From the NCBI GenBank assembly GCA_002869235.1, contig PKTI01000022.1, positions 1-34,566 on the forward strand: DNA of 34,566 nucleotides. The letters run 5' to 3'. The notes under the pieces were generated by a model. It had not been told where the DNA came from, made no database searches, and was given only the letters and a program-made list of their open reading frames with translations. Position 1 is the stretch's first letter. The number at the start of each line of letters is the position of its first letter. This document shows positions 14,075 to 21,897 of the stretch, piece by piece. Source of the stretch: Candidatus Parcubacteria bacterium. GTDB taxonomy: Bacteria; Patescibacteriota; Patescibacteriia; UBA1558; GWA2-36-10. Made by a program: the position numbers and the translations under genes.

Positions 14075-16543
14075 CTAATTTATAGTTATTTTGTCCTTGA
14101 TCAGTTTTACATTTACCCTGTTGGCCTTGCTAGTCAAAAGCACGGAAGCTATAGGGTTGGTTATCTGGGCATCAACTAGACGTTTGAGACTACGAGCACC
14201 TTCTTTGGCTGCGTTTTTATCTTTGAGTAAGTGATTGATTATCTTGTTGTCAAAATTTATCTTTACCTCTCTCTCGATTAGTCGTTCATTCAAATTTTGC
14301 AATTCTTGTTTGATAATCTTTTTGGCTGCATTGTTGTCCAAGGGTTCAAATACCATGATGTTGTCTAGACGGTTGGTAAATTCTGGTGGTAAATATTTTT
14401 TGAGAGAGGAGAGTACTTCATTGCTGGTTTGAGAAAAATCATTGTTTTCACCCTCTACAGCAAAGCCCAGGCTAGCCTTTTGGTTGAATTGGTTTAGGCC
14501 TATGTTGGAGGTCATGATTATTATAGTATTTTTGAAATTGACAGTTCTGCCAGTGGCATCAGTCAGCTCTCCTTCTTCTAGGACTGGCAAAAGTAGACTA
14601 TATACATCGGGGTGAGCTTTTTCTATTTCATCAAAAAGTACTAGACTATATGGTTTGTTTTTGACTAGGTCAGTAAACTTGTTTCCCTCTTTGTATCCTA
14701 CATATCCAGCTGGCGCTCCAATAAGTTTTGATATATTGAATTTTTCGGAAAACTCAGACATATCAATACGAATCATATTTTGTGGTCCACCAAATATGTG
14801 TTGAGCTAGTCTTTTGGCAGTCTCGGTTTTTCCTACGCCGCTTGGCCCTAGAAACATAAATGAAGCCAGAGGTCTATTTTTGTCATGTAGTCCAGTTTTG
14901 GCTTTGCGGATAGTATTGCTTATTGTTTCTATAGCTTTGTTTTGTCCAAAAATATTTTGTTTTATATTTTTATCTAGACTAAGCAAGCGTTTGTTTTCAT
15001 CGTCAGTGATAGACACCATAGGTACGCCAGTTGTATCGGCGATAATCTCTTTGATATGTTGGTCGCTTATAGTACCAAGGTTGTTTTGTTTATTTTTGTC
15101 ATCAAGTGCCTTGAGTCTTACTAGCTCTTCTAGATATTTTTCTTCTTGGTTTTTGTATTCCAAAGCTTCTACATAATTTTCTTTCAAAATAGCTTGTTTT
15201 TTACTATTTTGGCAAATTTCTACTTTGTTTTGTAGATTTTTTATTTGTTTGAGCAAACTTTCTTTGGTGTGACGTACTCTGAATCTAGCAGCTGCTTCGT
15301 CAATCAAATCAATAGCCTTATCAGGAAAATTTTTGTCTGGCAAAAATCTCTTACTCAAAGAAACAGCAGATTTCATAGCTTCTTCAGTGATTTGTACTTT
15401 ATGAAATTTTTCATAGTTTTCTTTGAGTCCTGACAAAATTTCCAAAGTTTCTTCTTCACTTGATTCATTTATCAAAATAGATTGAAACCTTCTTTCTAGA
15501 GCCTTATCACTTTCTATGTGTTTTTTGTATTCTTCAAAAGTAGTAGCACCAATACAACGTAAATGTCCACGACTCAAAGCGGGCTTGAGTATATTGGCAG
15601 CATCCAGAGATCCGGTAGTAGCTCCAGCACCCATGATGGTATGGAGTTCATCAATGAAGAGAATTATATTTTTGTTGTTCTTGATATCATTGATGACTTG
15701 TTTTAGTCTACTTTCAAACTCACCACGATACATAGTGCCAGCTAGTAGGCTGGGTATATCAAGATTAAGTATTGTTTTGTTGAGTAGTACTGCTGGTACA
15801 TTACCTTCAGTTATTCTTTTGGCTAGACCTTCTACAATAGCGGTTTTACCCACACCAGCATCACCTAGTAAGACAGGGTTGTTTTTTGTACGTCGAGAAA
15901 GTATTTCTATCAAGCGATCTATTTCTTTGACGCGACCAATGACAGGGTCAATATCTTTTTGTATTTCTTGACTAGTTAGGTTGATAGTAAAGTTGTCCAA
16001 ATTTCCTGTTTCGCTGGAATTGTCTTCCAAAAAATCGTCAAAATCTTTGATCTCCTCATCTTTGGCCAGATCACCAAATTTGGAGGTACTCTTGAGTATC
16101 AAGTTTAGGTGTTGTTGTAAATTTGAAATATTTACTTTGGCTTTTTCCAAATTTTGTTTTATTTTTTGGTCTTCACTTTGAGCCAATCCCCAGAGCAAAT
16201 GCTCGGTACCTATATATTTGTGTTGATGCTTGTAAGCGGTCACTACGGCTTTTTCTATTATTTGTTGAGCAGAATCTGATGGTTGCGGCATTTTGTTTGG
16301 ATCAGCTGATACAGGCCTGAAATTGTTTGTCAGCTTGAGTGTGGTCAAAAAATTTGGGTCCACTTTTTGTTTTATCAAAATATCAGAACCCAAAGAGCCT
16401 TTGCTTTGCAAAAGTGAAAAAAGCAGATCCTCGGGTTCTATAAAAGCTCTTTTTTTGGCATAAGCCATGTTTTGAGCGTTTATCAAAACCTTTTTGAAAT
16501 TATAAGTAAATTTATTTAATATATTTTGTGGTTTATCAAACAT
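14075..16543 (-). CDS. clpC: ATP-dependent Clp protease ATP-binding subunit ClpC
   Basis: An 822-aa class I Clp/Hsp100 unfoldase. Domains in order: Clp N-domain repeats (about 1-150, FIEPEDLLFSLLQ and YIGTEHLLWGLAQ), AAA1 with Walker A GDAGVGKT (227-234) and Walker B ILFIDELHTIMGAG, a short middle region with a UVR-like segment (YVEALEYKNQEEKYLEELV, about 450-475), and AAA2 with GPSGVGKT (about 565). The short middle domain and the ASLGFA tripeptide loop near residue 690 (IGF/LGF loop for ClpP docking) argue for ClpC, not the disaggregase ClpB. The start is 4 nt after htpX's stop, implying translational coupling. ClpP is not in this window. Confidence 0.93.
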   Translation of the reverse strand: MFDKPQNILNKFTYNFKKVLINAQNMAYAKKRAFIEPEDLLFSLLQSKGSLGSDILIKQKVDPNFLTTLKLTNNFRPVSADPNKMPQPSDSAQQIIEKAVVTAYKHQHKYIGTEHLLWGLAQSEDQKIKQNLEKAKVNISNLQQHLNLILKSTSKFGDLAKDEEIKDFDDFLEDNSSETGNLDNFTINLTSQEIQKDIDPVIGRVKEIDRLIEILSRRTKNNPVLLGDAGVGKTAIVEGLAKRITEGNVPAVLLNKTILNLDIPSLLAGTMYRGEFESRLKQVINDIKNNKNIILFIDELHTIMGAGATTGSLDAANILKPALSRGHLRCIGATTFEEYKKHIESDKALERRFQSILINESSEEETLEILSGLKENYEKFHKVQITEEAMKSAVSLSKRFLPDKNFPDKAIDLIDEAAARFRVRHTKESLLKQIKNLQNKVEICQNSKKQAILKENYVEALEYKNQEEKYLEELVRLKALDDKNKQNNLGTISDQHIKEIIADTTGVPMVSITDDENKRLLSLDKNIKQNIFGQNKAIETISNTIRKAKTGLHDKNRPLASFMFLGPSGVGKTETAKRLAQHIFGGPQNMIRIDMSEFSEKFNISKLIGAPAGYVGYKEGNKFTDLVKNKPYSLVLFDEIEKAHPDVYSLLLPVLEEGELTDATGRTVNFKNTIIIMTSNIGLNQFNQKASLGFAVEGENNDFSQTSNEVLSSLKKYLPPEFTNRLDNIMVFEPLDNNAAKKIIKQELQNLNERLIEREVKINFDNKIINHLLKDKNAAKEGARSLKRLVDAQITNPIASVLLTSKANRVNVKLIKDKITIN

Positions 16544-16547
16544 AAGA

Positions 16548-17423
16548 TTACATACTCCTTAATTCTACTACTCTTTCCTCAACAGGGGGGTGAGTAGCAA
16601 ATAATTTTGATACTTTTTTACCCTTAAATGGGCTACTAATGTATAAATGGGCAGTGGCTTTATTGGCTCTGCGTAAAGGTTGGTTTTGGTAAGAAATTTT
16701 TTCCAAAGCTCGAGCCAATCCCTCTGGATAGCGCGTTAGTAATGCACCTGAAGCATCAGCCAAAAATTCCCTTTTTCTAGAAACAGCTAGCTGTATCAAT
16801 TTGGCAAAGAGAGGGGATAGTATAGCTAGAGCTATACCAACTATCATGACAATAGCGTTGCCTTGCTTGTTGTCTCGGCTTTTGCCACCCCAGATAAAAC
16901 TTCTCAGTAGCCAATCAGCCATTAGTGTAACTATGCCGACGCAAACTATCACCACCATCATTACCCTGATATCATAATTTTTGATATGAGACATTTCATG
17001 GGCAATTACTCCTTCTAGTTCTTCATTTTCTAGGCCTTTTATAATGCCAGTAGTCAGTGCGATAGAGGAGTGTTCGGGATCACGTCCAGTAGCAAAAGCG
17101 TTCATAGCTGGGTCATCTATGATGTGTACCTTTGGCATAGGCACTCCAGCAGTAATACTGAGATTTTCTACCATACGCCAGACATAAGGGTTGTCTTCTT
17201 TTTTTATTTCTTTGGCGCCAGATTGAGTCAAAGCTACTTTGTCGCCAGCAAAAAAGCTAACGGCACTCATCAACATAGCAAATATTGCCGCCAAAATAGT
17301 AATAAAGTATCCGCCCTCACCATAGTAATATCCCCAGACCCAACCGAGTCCGACTATTACCAAAATAAAAACAAGTATTAGGAAAAAACTTTTGCGTTTA
17401 TTGCTGTCTATTTGTTTGTACAT
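16548..17423 (-). CDS. htpX: HtpX-like M48 membrane zinc metalloprotease
   Basis: A 291-aa membrane protease for quality control of membrane proteins. Hydrophobic helices at about 12-32, 39-59, 153-173 and 188-208 surround a cytosolic catalytic domain. The zinc site is HEMSH (142-146), with the third ligand E219 in KREFLADASGA; MNAFATGRDPEHSSIALTTG is the conserved M48 strand-helix before it. Length matches the family. It is expressed from its own promoter downstream of a terminator after lemA, and is nearly contiguous with clpC, joining membrane and cytosolic proteolysis. LemA-HtpX adjacency is common in bacteria. Confidence 0.94.
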   Translation of the reverse strand: MYKQIDSNKRKSFFLILVFILVIVGLGWVWGYYYGEGGYFITILAAIFAMLMSAVSFFAGDKVALTQSGAKEIKKEDNPYVWRMVENLSITAGVPMPKVHIIDDPAMNAFATGRDPEHSSIALTTGIIKGLENEELEGVIAHEMSHIKNYDIRVMMVVIVCVGIVTLMADWLLRSFIWGGKSRDNKQGNAIVMIVGIALAILSPLFAKLIQLAVSRKREFLADASGALLTRYPEGLARALEKISYQNQPLRRANKATAHLYISSPFKGKKVSKLFATHPPVEERVVELRSM

Positions 17424-17442
17424 AGAATTTTATTGTCAACTT

Positions 17443-17472
17443 AATATAACAATAATGCCCCTATTTTGTCAA
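17443..17472 (-). promoter_or_regulatory. htpX-clpC-comF promoter
   Basis: Minus-strand consensus -35 TTGACA (17467-17472), 18 nt, TATATT (17443-17448). One of the strongest promoters in the window; about 13-20 nt of leader without a Shine-Dalgarno. Confidence 0.75.
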
Positions 17473-17473
17473 T

Positions 17474-17500
17474 AATAAAAGCCCCCGCAGAGCGTGGGAT
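17474..17500 (-). terminator. Terminator after lemA
   Basis: Minus-strand CCCaCGC-TCT-GCGgGGG hairpin followed by CTTTTATTATT. It separates lemA from the htpX promoter, so read-through would be needed for a single lemA-htpX transcript. Confidence 0.7.
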
Positions 17501-17512
17501 TTTTATAGTAGT

Positions 17513-18070
17513 TTAGAATTTTACTTGAGGGTTTTCTTTTTCTTTTTCATTGTCTATAGCAAAGAATTGTTCGGCAGTAAATTTGAGCATACCGGCCACG
17601 ACATTGTTGGGGAATATTTGAATCTTGGTATTAAAGTCTCGGACTTGCCCGTTGTAGAATCTTCTAGAAGCCTGAATTTTGTTTTCAGTATCAGATATTT
17701 CGTCTTGTAGTTGCAAGAAGTTTTGTGATGCCTTGAGGTCTGGATATGACTCAGCCACGGCAAACAAGCTTTTTAAGGTATCAGACAACATATTTTCTGC
17801 CTTACCTTTTTCTTCTGCTCCCTTGGCATTCATAGCTTTTGATCTAGCTTCTGTCACCTTTGTCAAAACACCCTCTTCGTGTTTCATATAACCTTTGACA
17901 GTTTCTACTAGGTTTGGGATAAGGTCATAACGTCTTTTTAGTTGTACGTCTATGTCAGACCAAGCTTCTTTTACTCTATTTCTTAGTCTAATTAGCCCAT
18001 TGTAGACGCCAATTAGCCAAAGTATTATGACAGCTACTATGACTAATATTACAATAAAAACAGTATCCAT
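17513..18070 (-). CDS. lemA: LemA family protein
   Basis: A 185-aa LemA protein: one N-terminal membrane helix (about 3-22), then a long helical bundle with the hallmark NGLIRLRNRVKEAWSDIDVQLKRRYDLIPNLVETVKGY, the TEARSKA turn and FYNGQVRDFNTKIQIFPNN near the C-terminus, ending FFAIDNEKEKENPQVKF. Length and motifs are normal. The biochemical role is not established; LemA is often next to htpX and to TPM-domain proteins. It is transcribed divergently from the fibre-like protein genes across a 150-bp region containing a large inverted repeat. Confidence 0.95.
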   Translation of the reverse strand: MDTVFIVILVIVAVIILWLIGVYNGLIRLRNRVKEAWSDIDVQLKRRYDLIPNLVETVKGYMKHEEGVLTKVTEARSKAMNAKGAEEKGKAENMLSDTLKSLFAVAESYPDLKASQNFLQLQDEISDTENKIQASRRFYNGQVRDFNTKIQIFPNNVVAGMLKFTAEQFFAIDNEKEKENPQVKF

Positions 18071-18083
18071 TGGTTTTAATTTT

Positions 18084-18112
18084 AATATTTAATAATAGAC
18101 CTTAATGGTCAA
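18084..18112 (-). promoter_or_regulatory. lemA promoter
   Basis: Minus-strand TTGACC (18107-18112), 17 nt, AATATT (18084-18089). The -35 is near-consensus; the -10 is weak. Confidence 0.5.
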
Positions 18113-18134
18113 CTTCATTTTACTAAAAGTAGGT

Positions 18135-18169
18135 ATATTTAGCAAATGTGGGCACATACAGCTAAATAT
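18135..18169. promoter_or_regulatory. Nested inverted repeat, candidate operator
   Basis: Outer 9-bp arms ATATTTAGC (18135-18143) and GCTAAATAT (18161-18169) are perfect; inner 5-bp arms ATGTG (18146-18150) and CACAT (18153-18157) are nested between them. It covers the -35 area of the plus-strand promoter whose TATAAT begins at 18172 and lies upstream of the lemA promoter, a typical site for a dimeric or tetrameric regulator. Confidence 0.6.
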
Positions 18170-18171
18170 GT

Positions 18172-18177
18172 TATAAT
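18172..18177 (+). promoter_or_regulatory. -10 element for fibre-like gene 1
   Basis: Perfect TATAAT; the hexamer 17 nt upstream (18149-18154, TGGGCA) is a poor -35 and falls inside the inverted repeat, suggesting dependence on a regulator. The leader is about 35 nt. Confidence 0.5.
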
Positions 18178-18218
18178 ATATACGTCAAAATTTTAAATAA
18201 ATTTCTAAAAACAAAAAT

Positions 18219-20339
18219 ATGTGGGAGAAAATTGAAACTTTCCATTGGACAATACTAGTTGCAGTTATATCTGTGCTAAGTGTTTTATTGTTCCAACAAC
18301 AAGTATTGGCTCAGTGGACTTCGCCAGATGAAGTGCCTGGTGGTACAAATTTGGACAATTTGGTGGTTACCCCAATGCAAGAAGATTTGAATCTAGGCGG
18401 TTTTAAGATAAATGATCCGGCTACTGATGCGACTTTTGTCATAGACCCTTCAGCAGCTGTAGATATAGAGGCCGCTAAAGCTGATTTTGATGAGTTGTGT
18501 ATAGCAGGAGCATGTAATGTTGAATGGCCAAGTGGTGCAGGAGGAGGTTATTGGACGCAAGCGGGGTCAGATTTGTACTATAGTTCTGGAAACGTTGGTA
18601 TTGGTACAGGATCACCTGATCGTTTATTGGTTGTAGAGGCTCCTGGTTCAGATCCAGGTTCATATCCTACTGATGCAGCCAGAGTAAGGATTACAGCCAA
18701 TGGTTCTGGTAAGCAAGCTCCAGGATTGGAATTTTATAATGTAGAAAGAGACGCAGGTAAGGTTGCCAAGATAGTATCACGCGATGAATATATATTTAGC
18801 TTTGAGAGTGAAAATAAAGATACCGATGAGGATAATGCTAGTTATGAGCAGTTGATGACTCTGGATAAGAGTTCTGTTGGTACAGAATTGCGTATTCAAA
18901 ATAAAGATAGTGAATCATCAGCTCAGATAGTTTTTGAGGAAGGTTTGGAACCTGATAATTTCGCTATAAGGTACAATGGATCTTCCAATGTAGCCCCACT
19001 CAACAATGGTTATAACAATTGGCTTGAGTTTTGGGGACAAGACGCTCTACAGGGCAACGCTCCAGCTGATCCAATTATGATAATGGAAAGAGATTACGAC
19101 ACCTCATCTGCTCCAACACCAACTTATCAGGGTGTAGGTATCGGTGTACCAGCTAGAACCCACATTGATGCCAAGTTGAGAGTACAAAATTATGGCACAG
19201 AAGATATTTTGCAGCTTTATGATGGTAGTACCAAAGTGGTCACAGTAGAGGATGGTGGTAACGTAGGTATTGGTACTGACAACCCAGGTTCATCTTTGGA
19301 AATAAGAGGTGCTGGATCTGATGAGTCTAATCTGAGATTTAGAAACGATGGGGGGGACATGAAAATTATTTTTCAAGAATACGATGCACCACCAACTCCT
19401 TATGGTGATATCTCTATAAGGTACAATGGCAATAATCCAGATATATATAATGGTTATTCCAATTGGCTTGAGTTTTGGGTAAGATCTCCATCTCAAGGCG
19501 CTACTTCTGGTGAAGCTTCATTGCAGGGTGGAAGACCTATTATGACAATGCAAAGAGATTATGAGCCATCCAAAGATAGCTATCGTGGTGTTGGTATTGG
19601 TGTGCCAACTAGACAAAATATCACAGCCAGACTAAGAGTACAGAATTTTGGTGATGAAGATATATTACAGCTTTATGATGATGAGGAATTATCATTTCAA
19701 GTATCAAATGGAGGATATGTGGGTGTAAATGGTCCAGTACACACTGGTGTCCCTGTTTTTATAAATGGCACCGGCAACAACGGTCTTAAGCTTTATTCTT
19801 ATGGACTTTATTCATACAACAATAGTAGTTTGGAATTAAAAGCTACCAACGATGTATATCTCAATCCTGGTCTCTACGACGGTGTAGGTATTGAGGTTTC
19901 AAATCCTCAGCAAATATTGCATGTCAAAAATCCAAATAGCTTTGCAGATACTTTGTTGAGATTGGAAAATGACAATGATGGAGCTACTTTTTCCAACCAA
20001 ACTACTCAAGTAGAATTTGCCAGAGGCCCAAACTGGACAACTGATTATTCTTGGGTTGGCCCAACCAGTGATAGTACTTTCGATGTTTGGACAATGGAAA
20101 ATGTACCAATGTTGTTTGGTACAAATGGTAGCGAAAGGATGAGGATAAATAGTACTGATGTTACTTTGAGTAATTATCTCAATTTGGCCAAAGTATCTAG
20201 TGCACCAGCTGGTACCGATTGTGACAGCGATGCGGAAATGGGCAGGGTCAAAGTGGACAATATAAATAGTGTTTTGTATATCTGTACTGGTGATCCTGGT
20301 GGAGGCATTCCAGGTTCTTGGAAGAGTCTAAGTTTGTAA
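18219..20339 (+). CDS. Secreted modular fibre-like protein 1 (NVGIGT repeats)
   Basis: A 706-aa secreted protein. Residues 1-31 form a Sec signal peptide ending QQVLA before QW. The body carries GNVGIGTxxP turns (about 123 and 348), a beta-rich repeat common in trimeric phage tail fibres and CPR surface proteins. Two copies of a module are visible: first about 232-350, second about 365-500, each with xIRYNG, NGYxNWLEFW, Px-M-RDY, GVGIGVP, RVQNxGxEDILQLYD. A C-terminal module (TDCDSDAEMGRVKV...LYICTGDPGGG) with two cysteines is shared with the next two genes. There is no class III (pilin) leader and no LPXTG. It has its own promoter and a strong terminator. It may be a surface or pilus-associated adhesin; that role is inferred from location. 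Confidence 0.75.
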   Translation: MWEKIETFHWTILVAVISVLSVLLFQQQVLAQWTSPDEVPGGTNLDNLVVTPMQEDLNLGGFKINDPATDATFVIDPSAAVDIEAAKADFDELCIAGACNVEWPSGAGGGYWTQAGSDLYYSSGNVGIGTGSPDRLLVVEAPGSDPGSYPTDAARVRITANGSGKQAPGLEFYNVERDAGKVAKIVSRDEYIFSFESENKDTDEDNASYEQLMTLDKSSVGTELRIQNKDSESSAQIVFEEGLEPDNFAIRYNGSSNVAPLNNGYNNWLEFWGQDALQGNAPADPIMIMERDYDTSSAPTPTYQGVGIGVPARTHIDAKLRVQNYGTEDILQLYDGSTKVVTVEDGGNVGIGTDNPGSSLEIRGAGSDESNLRFRNDGGDMKIIFQEYDAPPTPYGDISIRYNGNNPDIYNGYSNWLEFWVRSPSQGATSGEASLQGGRPIMTMQRDYEPSKDSYRGVGIGVPTRQNITARLRVQNFGDEDILQLYDDEELSFQVSNGGYVGVNGPVHTGVPVFINGTGNNGLKLYSYGLYSYNNSSLELKATNDVYLNPGLYDGVGIEVSNPQQILHVKNPNSFADTLLRLENDNDGATFSNQTTQVEFARGPNWTTDYSWVGPTSDSTFDVWTMENVPMLFGTNGSERMRINSTDVTLSNYLNLAKVSSAPAGTDCDSDAEMGRVKVDNINSVLYICTGDPGGGIPGSWKSLSL
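19359..19479 (+). repeat. Module copy shared with fibre-like gene 2
   Basis: Aligns without gaps to 20910-21030; I count 6 differences in 121 nt, mostly in third codon positions. Encodes the segment from MKIIFQEYDAPPTP through NWLEFW. Confidence 0.85.
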
Positions 20340-20355
20340 GTTATAATTATCAAAT

Positions 20356-20388
20356 CCGCCCCTCGCTTTGGCGAGGGGCGGTATTTTT
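20356..20388 (+). terminator. Strong terminator after fibre-like gene 1
   Basis: Perfect 11-bp GC-rich hairpin, arms 20356-20366 and 20371-20381 with loop TTTG, followed by TATTTTTG. Confidence 0.92.
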
Positions 20389-20413
20389 GTTTACAAGCCT
20401 TTTATGGTATAAT
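20387..20413 (+). promoter_or_regulatory. Promoter for fibre-like genes 2-3
   Basis: TTGTTT (20387-20392), 15 nt, TATAAT (20408-20413) with an extended TGG immediately before the -10. It abuts the preceding terminator. Confidence 0.5.
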
Positions 20414-20441
20414 AATAACAAATAAAAATTTATATACAATA

Positions 20442-21866
20442 ATGTTTAAAAAGATAAACAATCTTCATTTATCAATTTTGGTTGTTATAGTTTCTGTGCT
20501 TAGTTTGGTACTAATACAACAACAAGTGTTTGCTCAATGGAGTGATCCTATTGGTTTGCCAGGGGAGACAGGTACATTTAGTATAGTAGTCAATCCTTTG
20601 GCCGAGGACCTCAATATGGGAGGACACCAAATAAGTGATCCAGCCACTGATTCTAATTTTTTCATTAACCCTTCTTCTGATATAGACATTCAGGCCACCA
20701 AGGCCAATTTTGACAATCTTTGTATATCAGATGAATGTTACAGTGCGTGGCCAAGTATCGGTGGAGGATTGTGGTCTGAAAATGGATCAGATATATATTA
20801 TAATTCAGGAAATGTAGGTATTGGTACCAACAGTCCTAGTTCAGCTTTACAAATTCAGGGTAGTGTAGCTGACGGGGCCAATTTGAATTTAAGAAGCGAT
20901 TTTGGAGATATGAAAATTATTTTTCAAGAATATGATGCTCCACCAACTCCTTATGGTGATATCTCTATAAGGTACAATGGCAATAATCCAGATATATATG
21001 ATGGTTATGCTAACTGGCTTGAGTTTTGGGGCAGATCCCCAGCTCAAGGCGGTGGTAGACCTATTATGACTATGCAAAGGGATTATGTGCCCGCAGAAGA
21101 CAATTATCTTGGTGTAGGTATTGGCGTGCCATCTGAAGAAAATATTACAGCTAGATTGAGAGTACAAAATTATGGTACAGAAGATATTTTGCAGCTTTAT
21201 GATGATAATGAGTTAGTATTTGAAGTAGCTGATAATGGTTATGTAGGTGTAGATGGTCCTTATCACGATGGCGTGCCATTGTTTGTAAATGGAACTGGTT
21301 CAAATGGTTTGAAGCTCTATGCTGATGGAATTTTTTCGTACAACAATAGTATTTTGGAGTTAAAATCAAGCAATCACGTGTACCTCAATCCGGGTCTCTA
21401 CGACGGTGTAGGTATAGAAGTACAAGATCCACAACAGATACTGCATGTGAAAAATATTAATTCAAGTTTTTCTGACGCTAAGATAAGATTAGAAAACGGT
21501 ACTACTGGTTCATTTTTGAATGAAACTACTCAAGTAGAATTTGCTAGAGGTCCAAATAGCGCTAGTGACTATTCTTGGTTTGGTCCCAGTAGTTCTGGCA
21601 GTTTTGACATATGGACCAACGAAAATTTACCTATAATATTTGGTACAAATGGCACTGAAGATTTGAGAATATCTGATGACAATATAGTACTGCAAAGATA
21701 TTTCAAGTTGGATCAAAGTTTTAGTTTGCCGCCAGCAAATGACTGTTTGACAACAGCAGACATGGGTAGGATGAAGATAAATTCTACTGATGGCATTGTC
21801 TATGTTTGTGTTGGTGATCCTGACGGAGGGACTCCTGGAACCTGGAAAACAATAACAGCTCAATAG
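20442..21866 (+). CDS. Secreted modular fibre-like protein 2
   Basis: A 474-aa paralog of the preceding gene. The signal peptide (1-31, ending QQVFA before QW) has identical length. The next 70 residues follow the same plan (ATDSNFFINPSSDIDIQATKANFDNLCI, with Cys near 98 and 103). One GNVGIGTNSP repeat is followed by a single copy of the RYNG/NWLEFW/RVQNYGTEDILQLYD module, then a shared YxGVGIEVxxPQQILHVKN segment and the C-terminal NDCLTTADMGRMKI...VYVCVGDPDGG module. DNA identity to gene 1 across the central module is very high, implying recent duplication or gene conversion. It is followed at 31 nt by fibre-like gene 3 with no terminator between. Confidence 0.75.
   Translation: MFKKINNLHLSILVVIVSVLSLVLIQQQVFAQWSDPIGLPGETGTFSIVVNPLAEDLNMGGHQISDPATDSNFFINPSSDIDIQATKANFDNLCISDECYSAWPSIGGGLWSENGSDIYYNSGNVGIGTNSPSSALQIQGSVADGANLNLRSDFGDMKIIFQEYDAPPTPYGDISIRYNGNNPDIYDGYANWLEFWGRSPAQGGGRPIMTMQRDYVPAEDNYLGVGIGVPSEENITARLRVQNYGTEDILQLYDDNELVFEVADNGYVGVDGPYHDGVPLFVNGTGSNGLKLYADGIFSYNNSILELKSSNHVYLNPGLYDGVGIEVQDPQQILHVKNINSSFSDAKIRLENGTTGSFLNETTQVEFARGPNSASDYSWFGPSSSGSFDIWTNENLPIIFGTNGTEDLRISDDNIVLQRYFKLDQSFSLPPANDCLTTADMGRMKINSTDGIVYVCVGDPDGGTPGTWKTITAQ
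20910..21030 (+). repeat. Module copy shared with fibre-like gene 1
   Basis: Partner of 19359-19479 (offset 1551 bp). Confidence 0.85.
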
Positions 21867-21897
21867 TTTTAATAATAAGAATAATTAATAAATATCT

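Noticed and set aside
15516-15971. 151-aa plus-strand open frame opposite clpC
   Set aside because: Antisense to the AAA1 domain, with no promoter or family resemblance.
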